Assembly (NCBI RefSeq): GCF_039524395.1
Contig: NZ_BAAAGO010000008.1
DNA: 64,000 nt
DNA from: Micropruina glycogenica
GTDB lineage: Bacteria > Actinomycetota > Actinomycetes > Propionibacteriales > Propionibacteriaceae
Reading direction: 5' to 3' (one strand)
The translations under genes and the position numbers were made by a program. A model generated the notes under the pieces. That model ran no database searches and was not told the DNA's origin. It worked only from the letters and a program-made list of their open reading frames with translations. Each line of letters opens with the position of its first letter. Positions within the stretch are counted from its first letter, which is position 1. This document shows positions 23,801 through 31,907 of the stretch, one piece after another.

Positions 23801-24161
23801 AGTCGAGGTAACCGTGGCGGCGCAGCACGTCGTCCACGAACTGTTGTAGCCGGGGTTTGGCGTCGGTGTTGGCGTACTTCACGCTTACCGAGCCCTTGCC
23901 GCCGGCAGTGCCCTTGATGGCTTCGCGGGTCTCTGCGACCAGGTCGAAGTCGATGGCGTGTGCCACGAAGTGGGTCTTGGTGGCGGTGAACATCAGGTAG
24001 CCCTTGAGGTAGCTGTCGGCGAACTTGAACATCGGCACCGATCGAAACATGGTCAACGACACCGGGCAGCGCTGCTCGACGTAGGCCCAGAACTCCGTGA
24101 GCCAGGCCTGCCCGGCCTCGGGCACCGAGGCCAGATACTCCTGCGGATTCTCTGCGCCCAT
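23799..24161 (-). CDS. DUF1801-domain protein
   Basis: About 120 residues with the DUF1801 fold related to the YdhG/Fra frataxin-like group. Visible landmarks are PEAGQAWLTEFWAYVEQRCP, SVPMFKFADSYLKGYLMFTA and HFVAHAIDF. The ATG at 24161 (MGAENPQEYLAS) is preferred over the upstream ATG at 24185 because conserved sequence begins there. Function unknown. The protein is divergent from an SDR gene, with about 105 bases between. Confidence 0.8.
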   Translation of the reverse strand: MGAENPQEYLASVPEAGQAWLTEFWAYVEQRCPVSLTMFRSVPMFKFADSYLKGYLMFTATKTHFVAHAIDFDLVAETREAIKGTAGGKGSVSVKYANTDAKPRLQQFVDDVLRRHGYLD

Positions 24162-24266
24162 CAGCGTGCCCCTGAGGGCCTGCACGGCGCTGCGGCAGTT
24201 GGCATCATTGGCTCACGGTGGCACAAACCGGTGCATTCGGCCAGGCCACGAACCTCAGGAGCACAC

Positions 24267-25139
24267 ATGGCGAACCGCAAGTCCAATGGCCCGATCGACC
24301 TATCGGGCCAGGTGGCGGTGGTCACCGGCGGCGGCAGCGGGGTGGGCTTGGCGATCACCCGGTTGCTCGGCGAGCGTGGCTGCCGGGTGTGGATCGGCTC
24401 GCGTTCGCAGCAGCGGGTCGAGCAGGCGGCGCAGCAGCTTCGAGACGAAGGCCTGATGGTGCAGGCCATGGCCTGCGACGTGACCAGCCGCGACGACGTG
24501 ATGGCCTTGCGTGACGCCGCGCTGTCCGACACCGGACGGCTCGACATCTGGGTCAGCAACGCCGGCCGGGCGGGCGCGTTCGGCCCCATTCTGGCCGCGC
24601 CCGAAGACGACTTTCTGGCCACCACCGACACCGTCATCCGAGGCACCTACTACGGGTCGCTGGCGGCTCTCGACGCGATGACCAAGGCGGGCGGCGGCGA
24701 TCTGATCAACCTGCTCGGCCGCGGCGACGACGGCCCGGTGAAGAACCAGGCCGCGTACGGGTCGGCCAAGACATGGGTGCGAGCCTTCACCGGTGCGCTG
24801 GCGGGCGAGATCAAAGACTCAGGGGTTCGGGTGCATGCCTTCAACCCCGGCCTGGTGCGCACCGACATGCTCGGCCGCATCGACGCCGTCCGCGGCTACG
24901 GCTCTGGGCTGAACCGGTTCGGGTCGGTGATCGGCGTGCTCGGCCTCGATGCCGACGAGGCCGCCCGGCCGGTGCTCGACCTGATCGGCAGCGACCGGCT
25001 GGAGTACCGCGGCACCGCCCCGCTGCGGCTGCTCGCCCAGGCAGCGCGCAATCAGGTGGCGCGGCTGCAGGGCAAGGGCGCGGGCGCGATGCAGATCGAC
25101 ATCACCGACCTCGACCCGCGGCCGAGTTCACTCGACTGA
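24267..25139 (+). CDS. Short-chain dehydrogenase/reductase
   Basis: A 290-residue classical SDR. The cofactor motif is VAVVTGGGSGVGLAIT, the structural NAG appears in WVSNAGRAG, and the catalytic Tyr-Lys pair lies in AAYGSAKTW. The usual active-site Ser seems replaced in INLLGRGDDG, where Ser normally occurs, so catalysis may be atypical. A CAGGAG ribosome site precedes the ATG at 24267. Substrate unknown. Confidence 0.88.
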   Translation: MANRKSNGPIDLSGQVAVVTGGGSGVGLAITRLLGERGCRVWIGSRSQQRVEQAAQQLRDEGLMVQAMACDVTSRDDVMALRDAALSDTGRLDIWVSNAGRAGAFGPILAAPEDDFLATTDTVIRGTYYGSLAALDAMTKAGGGDLINLLGRGDDGPVKNQAAYGSAKTWVRAFTGALAGEIKDSGVRVHAFNPGLVRTDMLGRIDAVRGYGSGLNRFGSVIGVLGLDADEAARPVLDLIGSDRLEYRGTAPLRLLAQAARNQVARLQGKGAGAMQIDITDLDPRPSSLD

Positions 25140-25284
25140 CAGGCCCCGGGGACCGGGGCGACCGCGGCGAGCCATCGTGTCGCGCTGCCGTTGACTGTCG
25201 AGTTCTCATTCACAGAAAGCTGATAAAGCGCTGAGCGGGCGGCGCGATTGCTGCGGCACCCGTGGCCCGGCGGGACAATGAAGC

Positions 25285-25731
25285 ATGATTCGCGCAATGA
25301 TCGACTTCGGCATCAATCTGGTTCTTGCGGCAACCGGCATTCTCATCGCGGCAAGCACCATTGCAGGTGTCAGCGTGCAATGGTCAGGATTCTTGGTCGC
25401 GGTGCTGGTGTTCGCCGCTCTTCAGGCTGTTCTTTCGCCCTTCGTGTTCAACATGGCGCGAAAGTACGCCTCGGCCGTGCTCGGCGGCATCGGCATCGTT
25501 TCGACCCTGCTCGCGCTGTGGATCGCCAGCATGCTCACCGCCGGCGGCTTCAGAATCGACGGAGTGTGGGCCTGGGTGCTCACCGCCTTGGTGGTCTGGC
25601 TGGTGTCGGCCCTCGGCGGTTGGCTGCTCGGCTGGCTGATTCTGACCCGCTGGTGGGACAAGCGCCAAGAGAACAAGAAGCTGGACGCGGCTGCGGCTCG
25701 TCGCAACCCGCCGCCGCCCGCTCAGTCCTGA
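25285..25731 (+). CDS. Phage-holin-4-like integral membrane protein
   Basis: A 148-residue protein with four hydrophobic helices (residues about 8-27, 32-50, 60-80, 92-117) and a basic, proline-rich tail. This matches the mycobacterial-type phage holin family IV superfamily, which is chromosomal in most Actinobacteria and not evidence of prophage. Function unknown. Confidence 0.75.
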   Translation: MIRAMIDFGINLVLAATGILIAASTIAGVSVQWSGFLVAVLVFAALQAVLSPFVFNMARKYASAVLGGIGIVSTLLALWIASMLTAGGFRIDGVWAWVLTALVVWLVSALGGWLLGWLILTRWWDKRQENKKLDAAAARRNPPPPAQS

Positions 25732-25737
25732 TCGTGG

Positions 25738-25978
25738 CCGGTTGAGCTCGTCGAGAGCTCTTTCGTCGGTCGAGCTTGTCCAGACCCTTTCGTCGGTCGA
25801 GCTTGTCCAGACCCTTTCGTTGGTCGAGCTTGTCGAAACCCCTTCGTTGGTCGAGCGTGTCCAGACCCGTTGAGGCAGGGGTTTCGGACTTTCGACAACC
25901 CAGCAACGGACCTCGGGGTTTCGACAGGCTTGACCAACGGCACTTGGGGTTTCGACAGGCTCGACCGGCGGCTCTCTA
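25738..25978. repeat. Family A tandem array
   Basis: Five head-to-tail copies with a 27-28 base period (cggtcgagcttgtccagacc and variants) run from about 25738 to 25870. Three inverted copies (ggggtttcgacaggctcgac type) follow from about 25885 to 25972. There are no unique spacers between copies, so this is an expanded intergenic repeat and not CRISPR. Confidence 0.8.
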
Positions 25979-26449
25979 GCGTGCGGGCAGAACGTCTTGC
26001 CAGACCCGCTCGTGCTCGAGCAGCCAGCGTTTGCGCTCCAGGCCGCCCGCGTAGCCGGTGAGGGTGCCGGACGACCCGATCACCCGATGGCACGGCACCA
26101 CGATCGCGATGGGGTTGCGTCCATTGGCCAGCCCGACGGCGCGCGAGGCGGTCGGCTGCCCGATGCGCAGCGCAAGTTGGCCGTAACTTTCGGTGGTGCC
26201 GTAGGGAATCTGGCTGAGGGCCGTCCACACCTTGCGCTGAAAGTCGGTGCCGCTGGGGGCGAGGTCGAGGTCGAAGTCGGTGCGATCACCGGCGAAGTAC
26301 TCGCTGAGTTGCCGGGCGGCGGCGTCCGAGGCATCGGAGGTGGGCATGGGCACGTCGGGCTCGCCGAACAGCACCGAGGTGACCGCGCCGTCGTCGTCGA
26401 CGCAGACGGTGATCGGGCCGATCGGGGTGGTGATCGTGGTGCTGGTCAT
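25976..26449 (-). CDS. ogt: Methylated-DNA-protein-cysteine methyltransferase
   Basis: A 157-residue suicide repair protein that removes methyl groups from O6-methylguanine. The acceptor cysteine lies in the invariant IVVPCHRVIGSSG motif. The DNA-binding helix-turn-helix is FQRKVWTALSQIPYGTTESY. The ATG at 26449 overlaps the stop of the Ada-AlkA gene by four bases (ATGA), so the two are translationally coupled. The stop codon is adjacent to the family A array. Confidence 0.93.
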   Translation of the reverse strand: MTSTTITTPIGPITVCVDDDGAVTSVLFGEPDVPMPTSDASDAAARQLSEYFAGDRTDFDLDLAPSGTDFQRKVWTALSQIPYGTTESYGQLALRIGQPTASRAVGLANGRNPIAIVVPCHRVIGSSGTLTGYAGGLERKRWLLEHERVWQDVLPAR

Positions 26450-27915
26450 GTTGCCTCCGGTAATTGGTTGATCGGGTGGGGCAGCGTGGCCCACAGGTAT
26501 TGGGTGGCGTAGCTGCGCCAGGGGCGCCAGTGCTGGGCCGTTGTGGCGAGGTCGGTGATGCCGAGTTGTTCGGCCGCTCGCATCACGCCCAGGTCGGTGA
26601 ACGGCAGGGCGTCCGGGTCGCCGAGGGAGCGCATGGCGACCAGTTCGACGGTCCACGGCCCGATGCCGGGCAGCGCGGCCAGCGTGCGTCGCGCCTCGGT
26701 GCGGTCGGCGCCCGGGCCGAGGTCGAGCTCGCGGCCGGCCAGCGCACGCGCCAGCGCGATGAGGGTGCCAGCGCGGCGGCGCGGGCCGGGAAGGTCGTCG
26801 GGTTGCAGCGCGGCGAGGGCGGACGGGGCCGGAAACAGGTGGGTCAGTCCCCCGTCGGGGTCAGCGACGGGCTCGCCGAACCGTTGCACCAGGCGTCCGG
26901 TCTGGGTGCGGGCGGCAGCGGTGGACACCTGCTGGCCCAGCACCGCCCTGATCGCGAACTCGGCGCCGTCGGTGGTGCGGGGCACGCGCCGTCCGGGGGC
27001 TGCCGCTACCAGGGGCGCCAGCGAGGGGTCGGCACCCAGCGCCTCGGTGACGGCAACCGGATCGGCGTCGAGGTCAAGCAGCCGGCGACAACGGCCGATG
27101 GCGGGGGTGAGGTCACGCGGGTCGGTGAGCCACAGGGTGGCGGCGACGTGGTCGGCACGGGGGGCCAGGCCCACGACGCCGGGGCCGTGCGGTAGGACGA
27201 GGGTGCGCCGGTAGGCGCCGTCGCGCCACTCTTCGACGCCCGGCACGGCCGTTGCAGCCAGGTGTCCGAACAGGTTGCTGGGGTCGAACGGACGCCGCAG
27301 CGGCAGCCGCAACTGCAGCGCGGCGAGGCCACCGCGGGTGAGCGTGGGGGCCCGGCGCAGGCGGGCGCGCAACTCGCCGGGGGTGAGCCCGTAGGTGGAG
27401 CGCACCGCGTCGTTGAACGACCGCACCGAGCCGAACCCGGCGGCGAAGGCCACCTCACCCAGCCGCATGGTGGTGGTTTCGAGCAGCACCCGGGCGGTGT
27501 GCGCGCGCTGGGCGCGGGCCAGTGCCAAGGGTGAGGCGCCGAGTTCGTCGGCGAGCACCCGCTGCAACTGGCGCACCGAATAGCCGAGCCGTTCCGCCAC
27601 CCCGGTGACGCCTTCACGATCGACCAACCCGTCACCGATCAGCCGGACGGCGCGGGCGGCGGTGTCGGCGCGTACGTCCCAGGCGGCCGAGCCGGGCACG
27701 GTGTCGGGGCGGCAGCGCCGGCAGGCGCGGTAACCGGCGTCCTGGGCGGCCGCGGCCGTCGCGTAGAAGCTGGTGTTCTCGGGCCGCGGCGTGAGCGCCG
27801 GGCAGCTCGGCCGGCAGTAGATGCGGGTGGTGCGCACGGCGGTGAAGAACTCGCCGTCGAAGCGGGCGTCACGGCTGGCGACGGCTCGCAGGCACACCTC
27901 GCGGTTCGGAAGCAT
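26446..27915 (-). CDS. alkA: Ada N-domain - AraC HTH - AlkA glycosylase fusion
   Basis: A 489-residue regulator-repair enzyme. Residues about 1-75 form the zinc-binding Ada domain with four cysteines (YCRPSC and YRACRRC), which senses methyl phosphotriesters. Residues about 90-190 form an AraC-type double HTH (ERLGYSVRQLQRVLADELGA, EVAFAAGFGSVRSFNDAVR). The rest is a 3-methyladenine glycosylase with helix-hairpin-helix LAALPGIGPWTVELVAM and catalytic Asp in PFTDLGV. It lacks the C-terminal methyltransferase, which is supplied by the overlapping ogt. The operon is likely autoregulated by alkylation damage. Confidence 0.92.
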   Translation of the reverse strand: MLPNREVCLRAVASRDARFDGEFFTAVRTTRIYCRPSCPALTPRPENTSFYATAAAAQDAGYRACRRCRPDTVPGSAAWDVRADTAARAVRLIGDGLVDREGVTGVAERLGYSVRQLQRVLADELGASPLALARAQRAHTARVLLETTTMRLGEVAFAAGFGSVRSFNDAVRSTYGLTPGELRARLRRAPTLTRGGLAALQLRLPLRRPFDPSNLFGHLAATAVPGVEEWRDGAYRRTLVLPHGPGVVGLAPRADHVAATLWLTDPRDLTPAIGRCRRLLDLDADPVAVTEALGADPSLAPLVAAAPGRRVPRTTDGAEFAIRAVLGQQVSTAAARTQTGRLVQRFGEPVADPDGGLTHLFPAPSALAALQPDDLPGPRRRAGTLIALARALAGRELDLGPGADRTEARRTLAALPGIGPWTVELVAMRSLGDPDALPFTDLGVMRAAEQLGITDLATTAQHWRPWRSYATQYLWATLPHPINQLPEAT

Positions 27916-28020
27916 GCGTCCATCATGGTCGCCGGAACAGGCAGAACCTAGCAAGAATGCGACATGACACTCAGGCCCTGCGCTGCTGGTCGCGCCCGTC
28001 CAGACCTTGGGCCTACGAGT

Positions 28021-28060
28021 GTGGTCGATCGACCCCTTGAGACGGCGGTCGATCGACCAC
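28021..28060. terminator. Perfect inverted repeat downstream of kinase gene
   Basis: gtggtcgatcgacc (28021-28034) and ggtcgatcgaccac (28047-28060) pair perfectly over 14 bases with a 12-base loop. It lies between the 3' end of the APH(6)-like gene and the Ada-AlkA start, both on the minus strand, consistent with a terminator. Each arm also contains the self-complementary GGTCGATCGACC. Confidence 0.6.
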
Positions 28061-28088
28061 GCTGTACACCAGCGGCACGCGCGCTTCG

Positions 28089-29009
28089 CTACTCGGCGAT
28101 GGTTTCGGCCGTGCTGAGAAACGAATCGCCCTGGTCGGGATAGCCGAACCAGTGCAGGTAGAGGCCGGTCGTGACCCGTTCGACGAAGGCCCACTGCCAG
28201 ACCCGATCGGCCTCCACCCCGCCCAACTCGGCCAGCCGGACGCACTGCTGCCGTAGCAGTGCCACCCCCGCACCGAACTGCTGCGACTCGGCCGCAGTGA
28301 CCTCGTGACAGGCGTCGCGCAGCACCACGCCGAGGTCGTAGGCCGGCTCGCCGGCGAACCCGTCGGGGTCGATCAAGGCCCAGCCTTCACCACGTCGCAG
28401 CACGTTGCCCGCATGCGGGTCGCCGTGGCAGACCACCTCGGGCCGCTCATCCGCTGTTAGACGTTGGGCGTAGTCGGCCGCCAGTTTCAACGCTCGCGGG
28501 GCAGAGGTTCCATAGCGCGGACCCAGGTCGCGCAGAATGCCGGCCAACCCAGACGCCTTCGCCGCGAACGGGGCACCCTGGGTGAGGGGCACCGTCCAGG
28601 CTTCGCGCAGCAGCGGCGCGACGACCGCCACCTGATCGGCCAGCCGTGGCGACGACGTCCACAACGACTCACCCAGACGCTGCGTCAACAGGGCGCCGTC
28701 GGGTGCACTCCACCCCAGCAGCCGGACGTACCCGTGCCCGTCGGCCGCTCGCAGCACCCGTGCCACGACGTCCTGCTCACCCGGCGGCTGCACCTTCAAT
28801 ACGGCCCGCTGCCCCTGTTCGGTGACCACGTCCAACGGGGGCGGATTGACCCCGCCCTCGAACCAGCCCACCGGGTTGAGCCGCCAGCGCGACACCACCA
28901 CAGGCACCGTCTGGGCGTAGTGCACCACGTGGCCCTGCAGGTCGCGATCGGAACGATCCGCCCGTCGCCGCGCCTCGGCGACGGCTGCTTCGATCACGTC
29001 CGTACCCAT
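28089..29009 (-). CDS. APH(6)-like aminoglycoside/hydroxyurea phosphotransferase
   Basis: A 306-residue small-molecule kinase related to streptomycin 6-kinases. The catalytic Brenner motif is EVVCHGDPHAGNVL, and the metal-binding segment is ALIDPDGFAGEPAYDLGVVL. An ATP-binding lysine is plausible in RAVLKVQPPGEQD. Chromosomal members of this family often lack a resistance phenotype, so resistance should not be assumed. It is followed by a strong inverted repeat and is divergent from the GNAT gene. Confidence 0.82.
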   Translation of the reverse strand: MGTDVIEAAVAEARRRADRSDRDLQGHVVHYAQTVPVVVSRWRLNPVGWFEGGVNPPPLDVVTEQGQRAVLKVQPPGEQDVVARVLRAADGHGYVRLLGWSAPDGALLTQRLGESLWTSSPRLADQVAVVAPLLREAWTVPLTQGAPFAAKASGLAGILRDLGPRYGTSAPRALKLAADYAQRLTADERPEVVCHGDPHAGNVLRRGEGWALIDPDGFAGEPAYDLGVVLRDACHEVTAAESQQFGAGVALLRQQCVRLAELGGVEADRVWQWAFVERVTTGLYLHWFGYPDQGDSFLSTAETIAE

Positions 29010-29051
29010 CGGGTGAGGCTATCTGTGGCAGCCCACGAGTAGGTTGCGGCC

Positions 29052-29628
29052 ATGGGCCTGCGCACCGAACCCGCCACGGCCGGCCGTTTCGCCGACGTCG
29101 AGGCGATCCTGGCGCCCAAGAAGGCGGGTGCGCAGGGCTGCTGGTGCCTCACCTACCGGCTCCCGCTCGCTGACAACGACGCGTTACGCCAGCCCCACCG
29201 CGCCGAGGAACTGCTGCGGCTGTGCCGTCGCCGCTCGCACGTGCCCGGCGTGCTCGCCTACGACGGCGATGAGGTGGTGGGCTGGGCGGCCATCGCACCA
29301 CGCAGTGAACTGAAGGGCCTGGCCGAGAGCCACTTTTGCCAGCGACCCGGACGATCCGTGGGCGCTGACCTGCTTTCGGGTGCGGGCGGGGCACGGACGA
29401 CAGGGGGTGGCGCGGGCCCTGCTCACCGGAGCGGTCGAGTACGCCGTGGCCCAACACGCGCCGGCGGTGGTCGGTTACCCGGTGGACGCCGGCGATCAGC
29501 GCATCGACCGCACCCAGGCATCGGTCGGCCTGCTGTCGTGGTTCACCGACGCCGGTTTTCGTCAGGTGGGTGAGACCGGCTACCACGTGAACGGACGCCC
29601 CCGCGTCATCGTGCGCAAGGACCTCTGA
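29052..29628 (+). pseudogene. Frameshifted GNAT acetyltransferase
   Basis: The first frame from the ATG at 29052 gives the N-terminal GNAT half (GCWCLTYRLPLADNDALRQP, VLAYDGDEVVGWAAIAPRSE). At the TTTT run at 29333-29336 the frame shifts; one fewer T restores FASDPDDPWALTCFRVRAGH and the acetyl-CoA loop GHGRQGVARALLTGAVEYA, ending at 29628. Both halves are conserved in sequence, so a homopolymer sequencing error is as likely as a true mutation. The substrate is unknown. Confidence 0.75.
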
Positions 29629-29695
29629 CCGGTGCCGCTGACTACGTCGGCGCCACTCGACACCGAGGTCTCGACGGGTTCGACCAGCGAAACTC

Positions 29696-29989
29696 TCACA
29701 ACCCCAGCACACTCACCGTGACCGCCACCGCGCTGCCGATGCCGATCGACTCGGCGCGCTGCACCGCGACCTTGATCGGCAGCAGGTAGCCCCCGTCTTT
29801 GGGGAACAGCGAGGTCGTCCACGTGGTGTCGCCGATCTGGGCCTGCACCGGAATCATGCCCCAGCCGTAAGTGACGGCCCTCGCCAGCACGGCCACCTCG
29901 TCGGCGACCCAGTCGGGCAGCGCCACGTAGGCGTACGGCGCCGGCCCGCGCCACTCGATCACCACCCCGTCGAAGTCGAACTCCGCCAC
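29696..29989 (-). CDS. DUF1905-domain protein
   Basis: A 97-residue small beta-barrel protein. It reads FDFDGVVIEWRGPAPYAYVA, then GWGMIPVQAQIGDTTWTTSL, LFPKDGGYLLPIK and GIGSAVAVTVSVL, all typical of DUF1905. The GTG at 29989 is chosen because the domain begins there and codons upstream are unconserved. Function unknown; the family often occurs with YdeI/OmpD-associated domains, one of which is at 34426. Confidence 0.8.
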   Translation of the reverse strand: MAEFDFDGVVIEWRGPAPYAYVALPDWVADEVAVLARAVTYGWGMIPVQAQIGDTTWTTSLFPKDGGYLLPIKVAVQRAESIGIGSAVAVTVSVLGL

Positions 29990-30021
29990 AGCAGGCAGTC
30001 TCTCACCACCATCGGACGAAT

Positions 30022-30199
30022 CAGCCGGTGGTGCGGCCCACCGTCCAGTAGCCCATGGCGTGCCCCTCGCGTTTGCCGGCTCCAGTGGCGGCGCGCAGCA
30101 CGTCTTTGAGCGCCCTGGTCTGCGCGGTGTCGACGCACACCCAGCCGAACCAGCCGTGCACGCCGTCGAGGTCTGCCGCGACCCGTTCGGTGAGTCAAG
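30022..30199 (-). pseudogene. Remnant of an unidentified gene
   Basis: In one minus-strand frame, about 57 residues read as plausible protein (HGWFGWVCVDTAQTRALKDV, then a segment ending MGYWTVGRTTG and stop) with normal actinobacterial codon use. No start codon or upstream extension is found before frame stops. I cannot name the family. It may be the C-terminal stub of a gene lost upstream of the DUF1905 gene. Confidence 0.35.
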
Positions 30200-30297
30200 C
30201 GTGGGTGCGACGCAACTCGACTGTCGCGAACGGTGGGAATCCATATCCGCCGACCGGAGGCTGGATTCGTGTCAGCGGGTGCTGCCAGGGTGTGCGC

Positions 30298-30798
30298 ATG
30301 TCAGACGACCACGAACGCGACCTGCTGCTGAGCCGCCTACGCGGCCAGCGGAGCCACATTCTGGCCCAATTGGACGGCCTGCCTGACGCTCAGTTGCGCT
30401 CGGCCGTGCTGCCGTCGGGGTGGAGCCCGCTGGGGCTGGTGCGGCACCTCACCCTGTCTGACGAGCGGTACTGGTTCGAGGTGGTGATGGCCGGCGGGCC
30501 GCTCGACTTCTGGCCCGAAGGTCACAACGGCGATTGGACGGTCGGCGACCACGAGCCGTCCGAGCACGTGATCGAGGCCTACCGCACGGCTGCCGCGACC
30601 TCGGACGCGCTGATCGAGGCCACCGCACTCGACACGCCCCCGGCCAGCCCCGAGCCCTGGTGGCAGAAGGCCGGCCTGGCCTTTCCCGACCTGCGCACCG
30701 TCGTCGTGCACGTGCTCGTCGAAACCGCCACCCACGCCGGGCACCTCGACGCCGCCCGCGAACTCATCGACGGCACGCAGTACTTGGTTCTCGATTAG
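30298..30798 (+). CDS. DinB/DUF664-family protein
   Basis: A 166-residue four-helix-bundle protein of the DinB-like superfamily (DUF664 branch). The conserved metal-ligand histidines appear in PLGLVRHLTLSDERYWF and VETATHAGHLDAARE. Actinobacterial members include mycothiol-dependent transferases, so a thiol transferase role is plausible but unproven. The ATG at 30298 is used since the conserved protein begins there. Confidence 0.85.
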   Translation: MSDDHERDLLLSRLRGQRSHILAQLDGLPDAQLRSAVLPSGWSPLGLVRHLTLSDERYWFEVVMAGGPLDFWPEGHNGDWTVGDHEPSEHVIEAYRTAAATSDALIEATALDTPPASPEPWWQKAGLAFPDLRTVVVHVLVETATHAGHLDAARELIDGTQYLVLD

Positions 30799-30821
30799 GC
30801 GCCAGTTGGGGTGTCGAAACA

Positions 30822-31119
30822 CACCGCATGGGTCTCGACAAGCTCGACCAGGGGAGGTCAGCATTCAACACGTCCCAACGAGTGCGCCTCGCCCGTCATG
30901 CCGCCTCGCCCGTCATGCCGCCTCGCCCGTCATCCCGGCGAACGCCGGGATCTCAGAACCTGACCCAGGCGGTCTGGATCAGAGGTGCCACGTCGTCGAC
31001 CGCGACCTCGTACTGACCCGCCTCGGACACATGCCAGCCGAACACACCCAAATCGCAGCGGCCCTGCTGCGTGAGCAGACCCGCGGTCGCACTGATCTGC
31101 CGCGATCGGGGCGGAGGCG
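30822..31119. repeat. Family A, 15-base tandem and family B repeats
   Basis: A family A copy (ggtctcgacaagctcgacca) at about 30832 is followed by three tandem copies of a 15-base unit, cgcctcgcccgtcatgc, from about 30885, the last running into a family B unit (gtcatcccggcgaacgccgg) near 30928. From 30960 to 31119 no gene can be supported. Confidence 0.65.
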
Positions 31120-31437
31120 TCAGGTGTCGAGGAGGGCGATGTCGAGGTCGTAGGCGAGGACGATGGCCTTAGCCAGCAGCATTTCCTGTTCGGAGCTCAG
31201 GAAGCCGACGGTTCGTCCGAGCAGGTTGGCGGGGATGGTCACAACGTTGTCAAGGGAGATCACGCTCAGCTGTTCGAGACCATTGTCCGGCCCGACCGAG
31301 ACTTCGCTATTGAGACCCTTGATGGTCGAGGTGATCGGGGCGACGGTGACCTTCGTCATGGCGGCACGGGCAGCCTCACGGGTCAGTACGACCACTGGAC
31401 GGGTCTTGTCCAACCGGGCCAGACAGATCTCGCGCAC
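31120..31437 (-). CDS. mazF: MazF/PemK-like toxin
   Basis: A 105-residue ribosome-independent endoribonuclease of the PemK/MazF family. It opens with MREICLARLDKTRPVVVLTR, has the conserved VTVAPITSTIKGLNSEVSVG strand and ends with EQEMLLAKAIVLAYDLDI. The Arg and Thr/Ser active-site positions of the family are present in the RPVVVLTR and ITSTIKG segments. The GTG at 31437 lies one base after the antitoxin stop, giving the usual antitoxin-first operon. Confidence 0.88.
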   Translation of the reverse strand: MREICLARLDKTRPVVVLTREAARAAMTKVTVAPITSTIKGLNSEVSVGPDNGLEQLSVISLDNVVTIPANLLGRTVGFLSSEQEMLLAKAIVLAYDLDIALLDT

Positions 31438-31438
31438 G

Positions 31439-31672
31439 CTAGCCGGCGATGTCGAGGTGGCCGACCGTCCACTCCACCAGTGGGTCCAGATCATCGGCGG
31501 CACCCTGCTGGCGAAGGATCACAGCGTCGGCCTCGGCGGCCTGGCGTCGCATCTCACGCTCCAGCGCGGCACTGACCAGCTGTGCGCGGCTGGCGGCCTT
31601 GCCTTGGGCCACGGCTTGGTCGAGGAAAGCCACCATCTCGTCAGGTAGCCGGACTGCAATCTGGGTGCTCAT
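31439..31672 (-). CDS. Ribbon-helix-helix antitoxin
   Basis: A 77-residue MazE/ParD-like antitoxin. The N-terminal ribbon-helix-helix is TQIAVRLPDEMVAFLDQAVA, then ASRAQLVSAALEREMRRQA. The C-terminal tail (LDPLVEWTVGHLDIAG) would bind the toxin. The ATG at 31672 is chosen because it starts the ribbon strand. The short palindrome atcccgatatgggat at 31695-31709 lies just upstream, a candidate autoregulatory operator. Confidence 0.85.
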   Translation of the reverse strand: MSTQIAVRLPDEMVAFLDQAVAQGKAASRAQLVSAALEREMRRQAAEADAVILRQQGAADDLDPLVEWTVGHLDIAG

Positions 31673-31694
31673 GACACAAAGGTACCAGCCGTAC

Positions 31695-31709
31695 ATCCCG
31701 ATATGGGAT
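31695..31709. promoter_or_regulatory. Candidate operator of the toxin-antitoxin operon
   Basis: ATCCC-gatat-GGGAT, a five-plus-five palindrome 23 bases upstream of the antitoxin ATG. RHH antitoxins usually bind palindromes at this position. The assignment rests only on symmetry and location. The remaining gap to 31907 holds no recognisable gene. Confidence 0.35.
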
Positions 31710-31907
31710 TCACTGTGATGCCGCCATCCGCGCGGTCGACCGCGCCGGCTGTTCGTGTCGACCACAGTCCCGCAGTGTCGCCGCGGCCGCGAGTTGTCCG
31801 CCGTTGAAGTCAGGAAGGCCGTGCGGGCTTGGTGGCGATGCCGTCCAGCCAGAGGGTGTCTGACTCGTCGCGGTGCGTTCCGGTGCTTGCCACGTGCTTG
31901 GGGTCGA

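Noticed and set aside
25285..25731. Prophage marker from the holin-like protein
   Set aside because: The phage holin IV-like family is chromosomal in most Actinobacteria, and no other phage gene is in the window.
25738..25978. Possible CRISPR array
   Set aside because: Repeats follow each other with no unique spacers, the units are degenerate and orientation changes. No cas gene is in the window.
28089..29009. Aminoglycoside resistance determinant
   Set aside because: APH(6)-like family membership alone does not establish resistance; no mobile context or second resistance gene is present.
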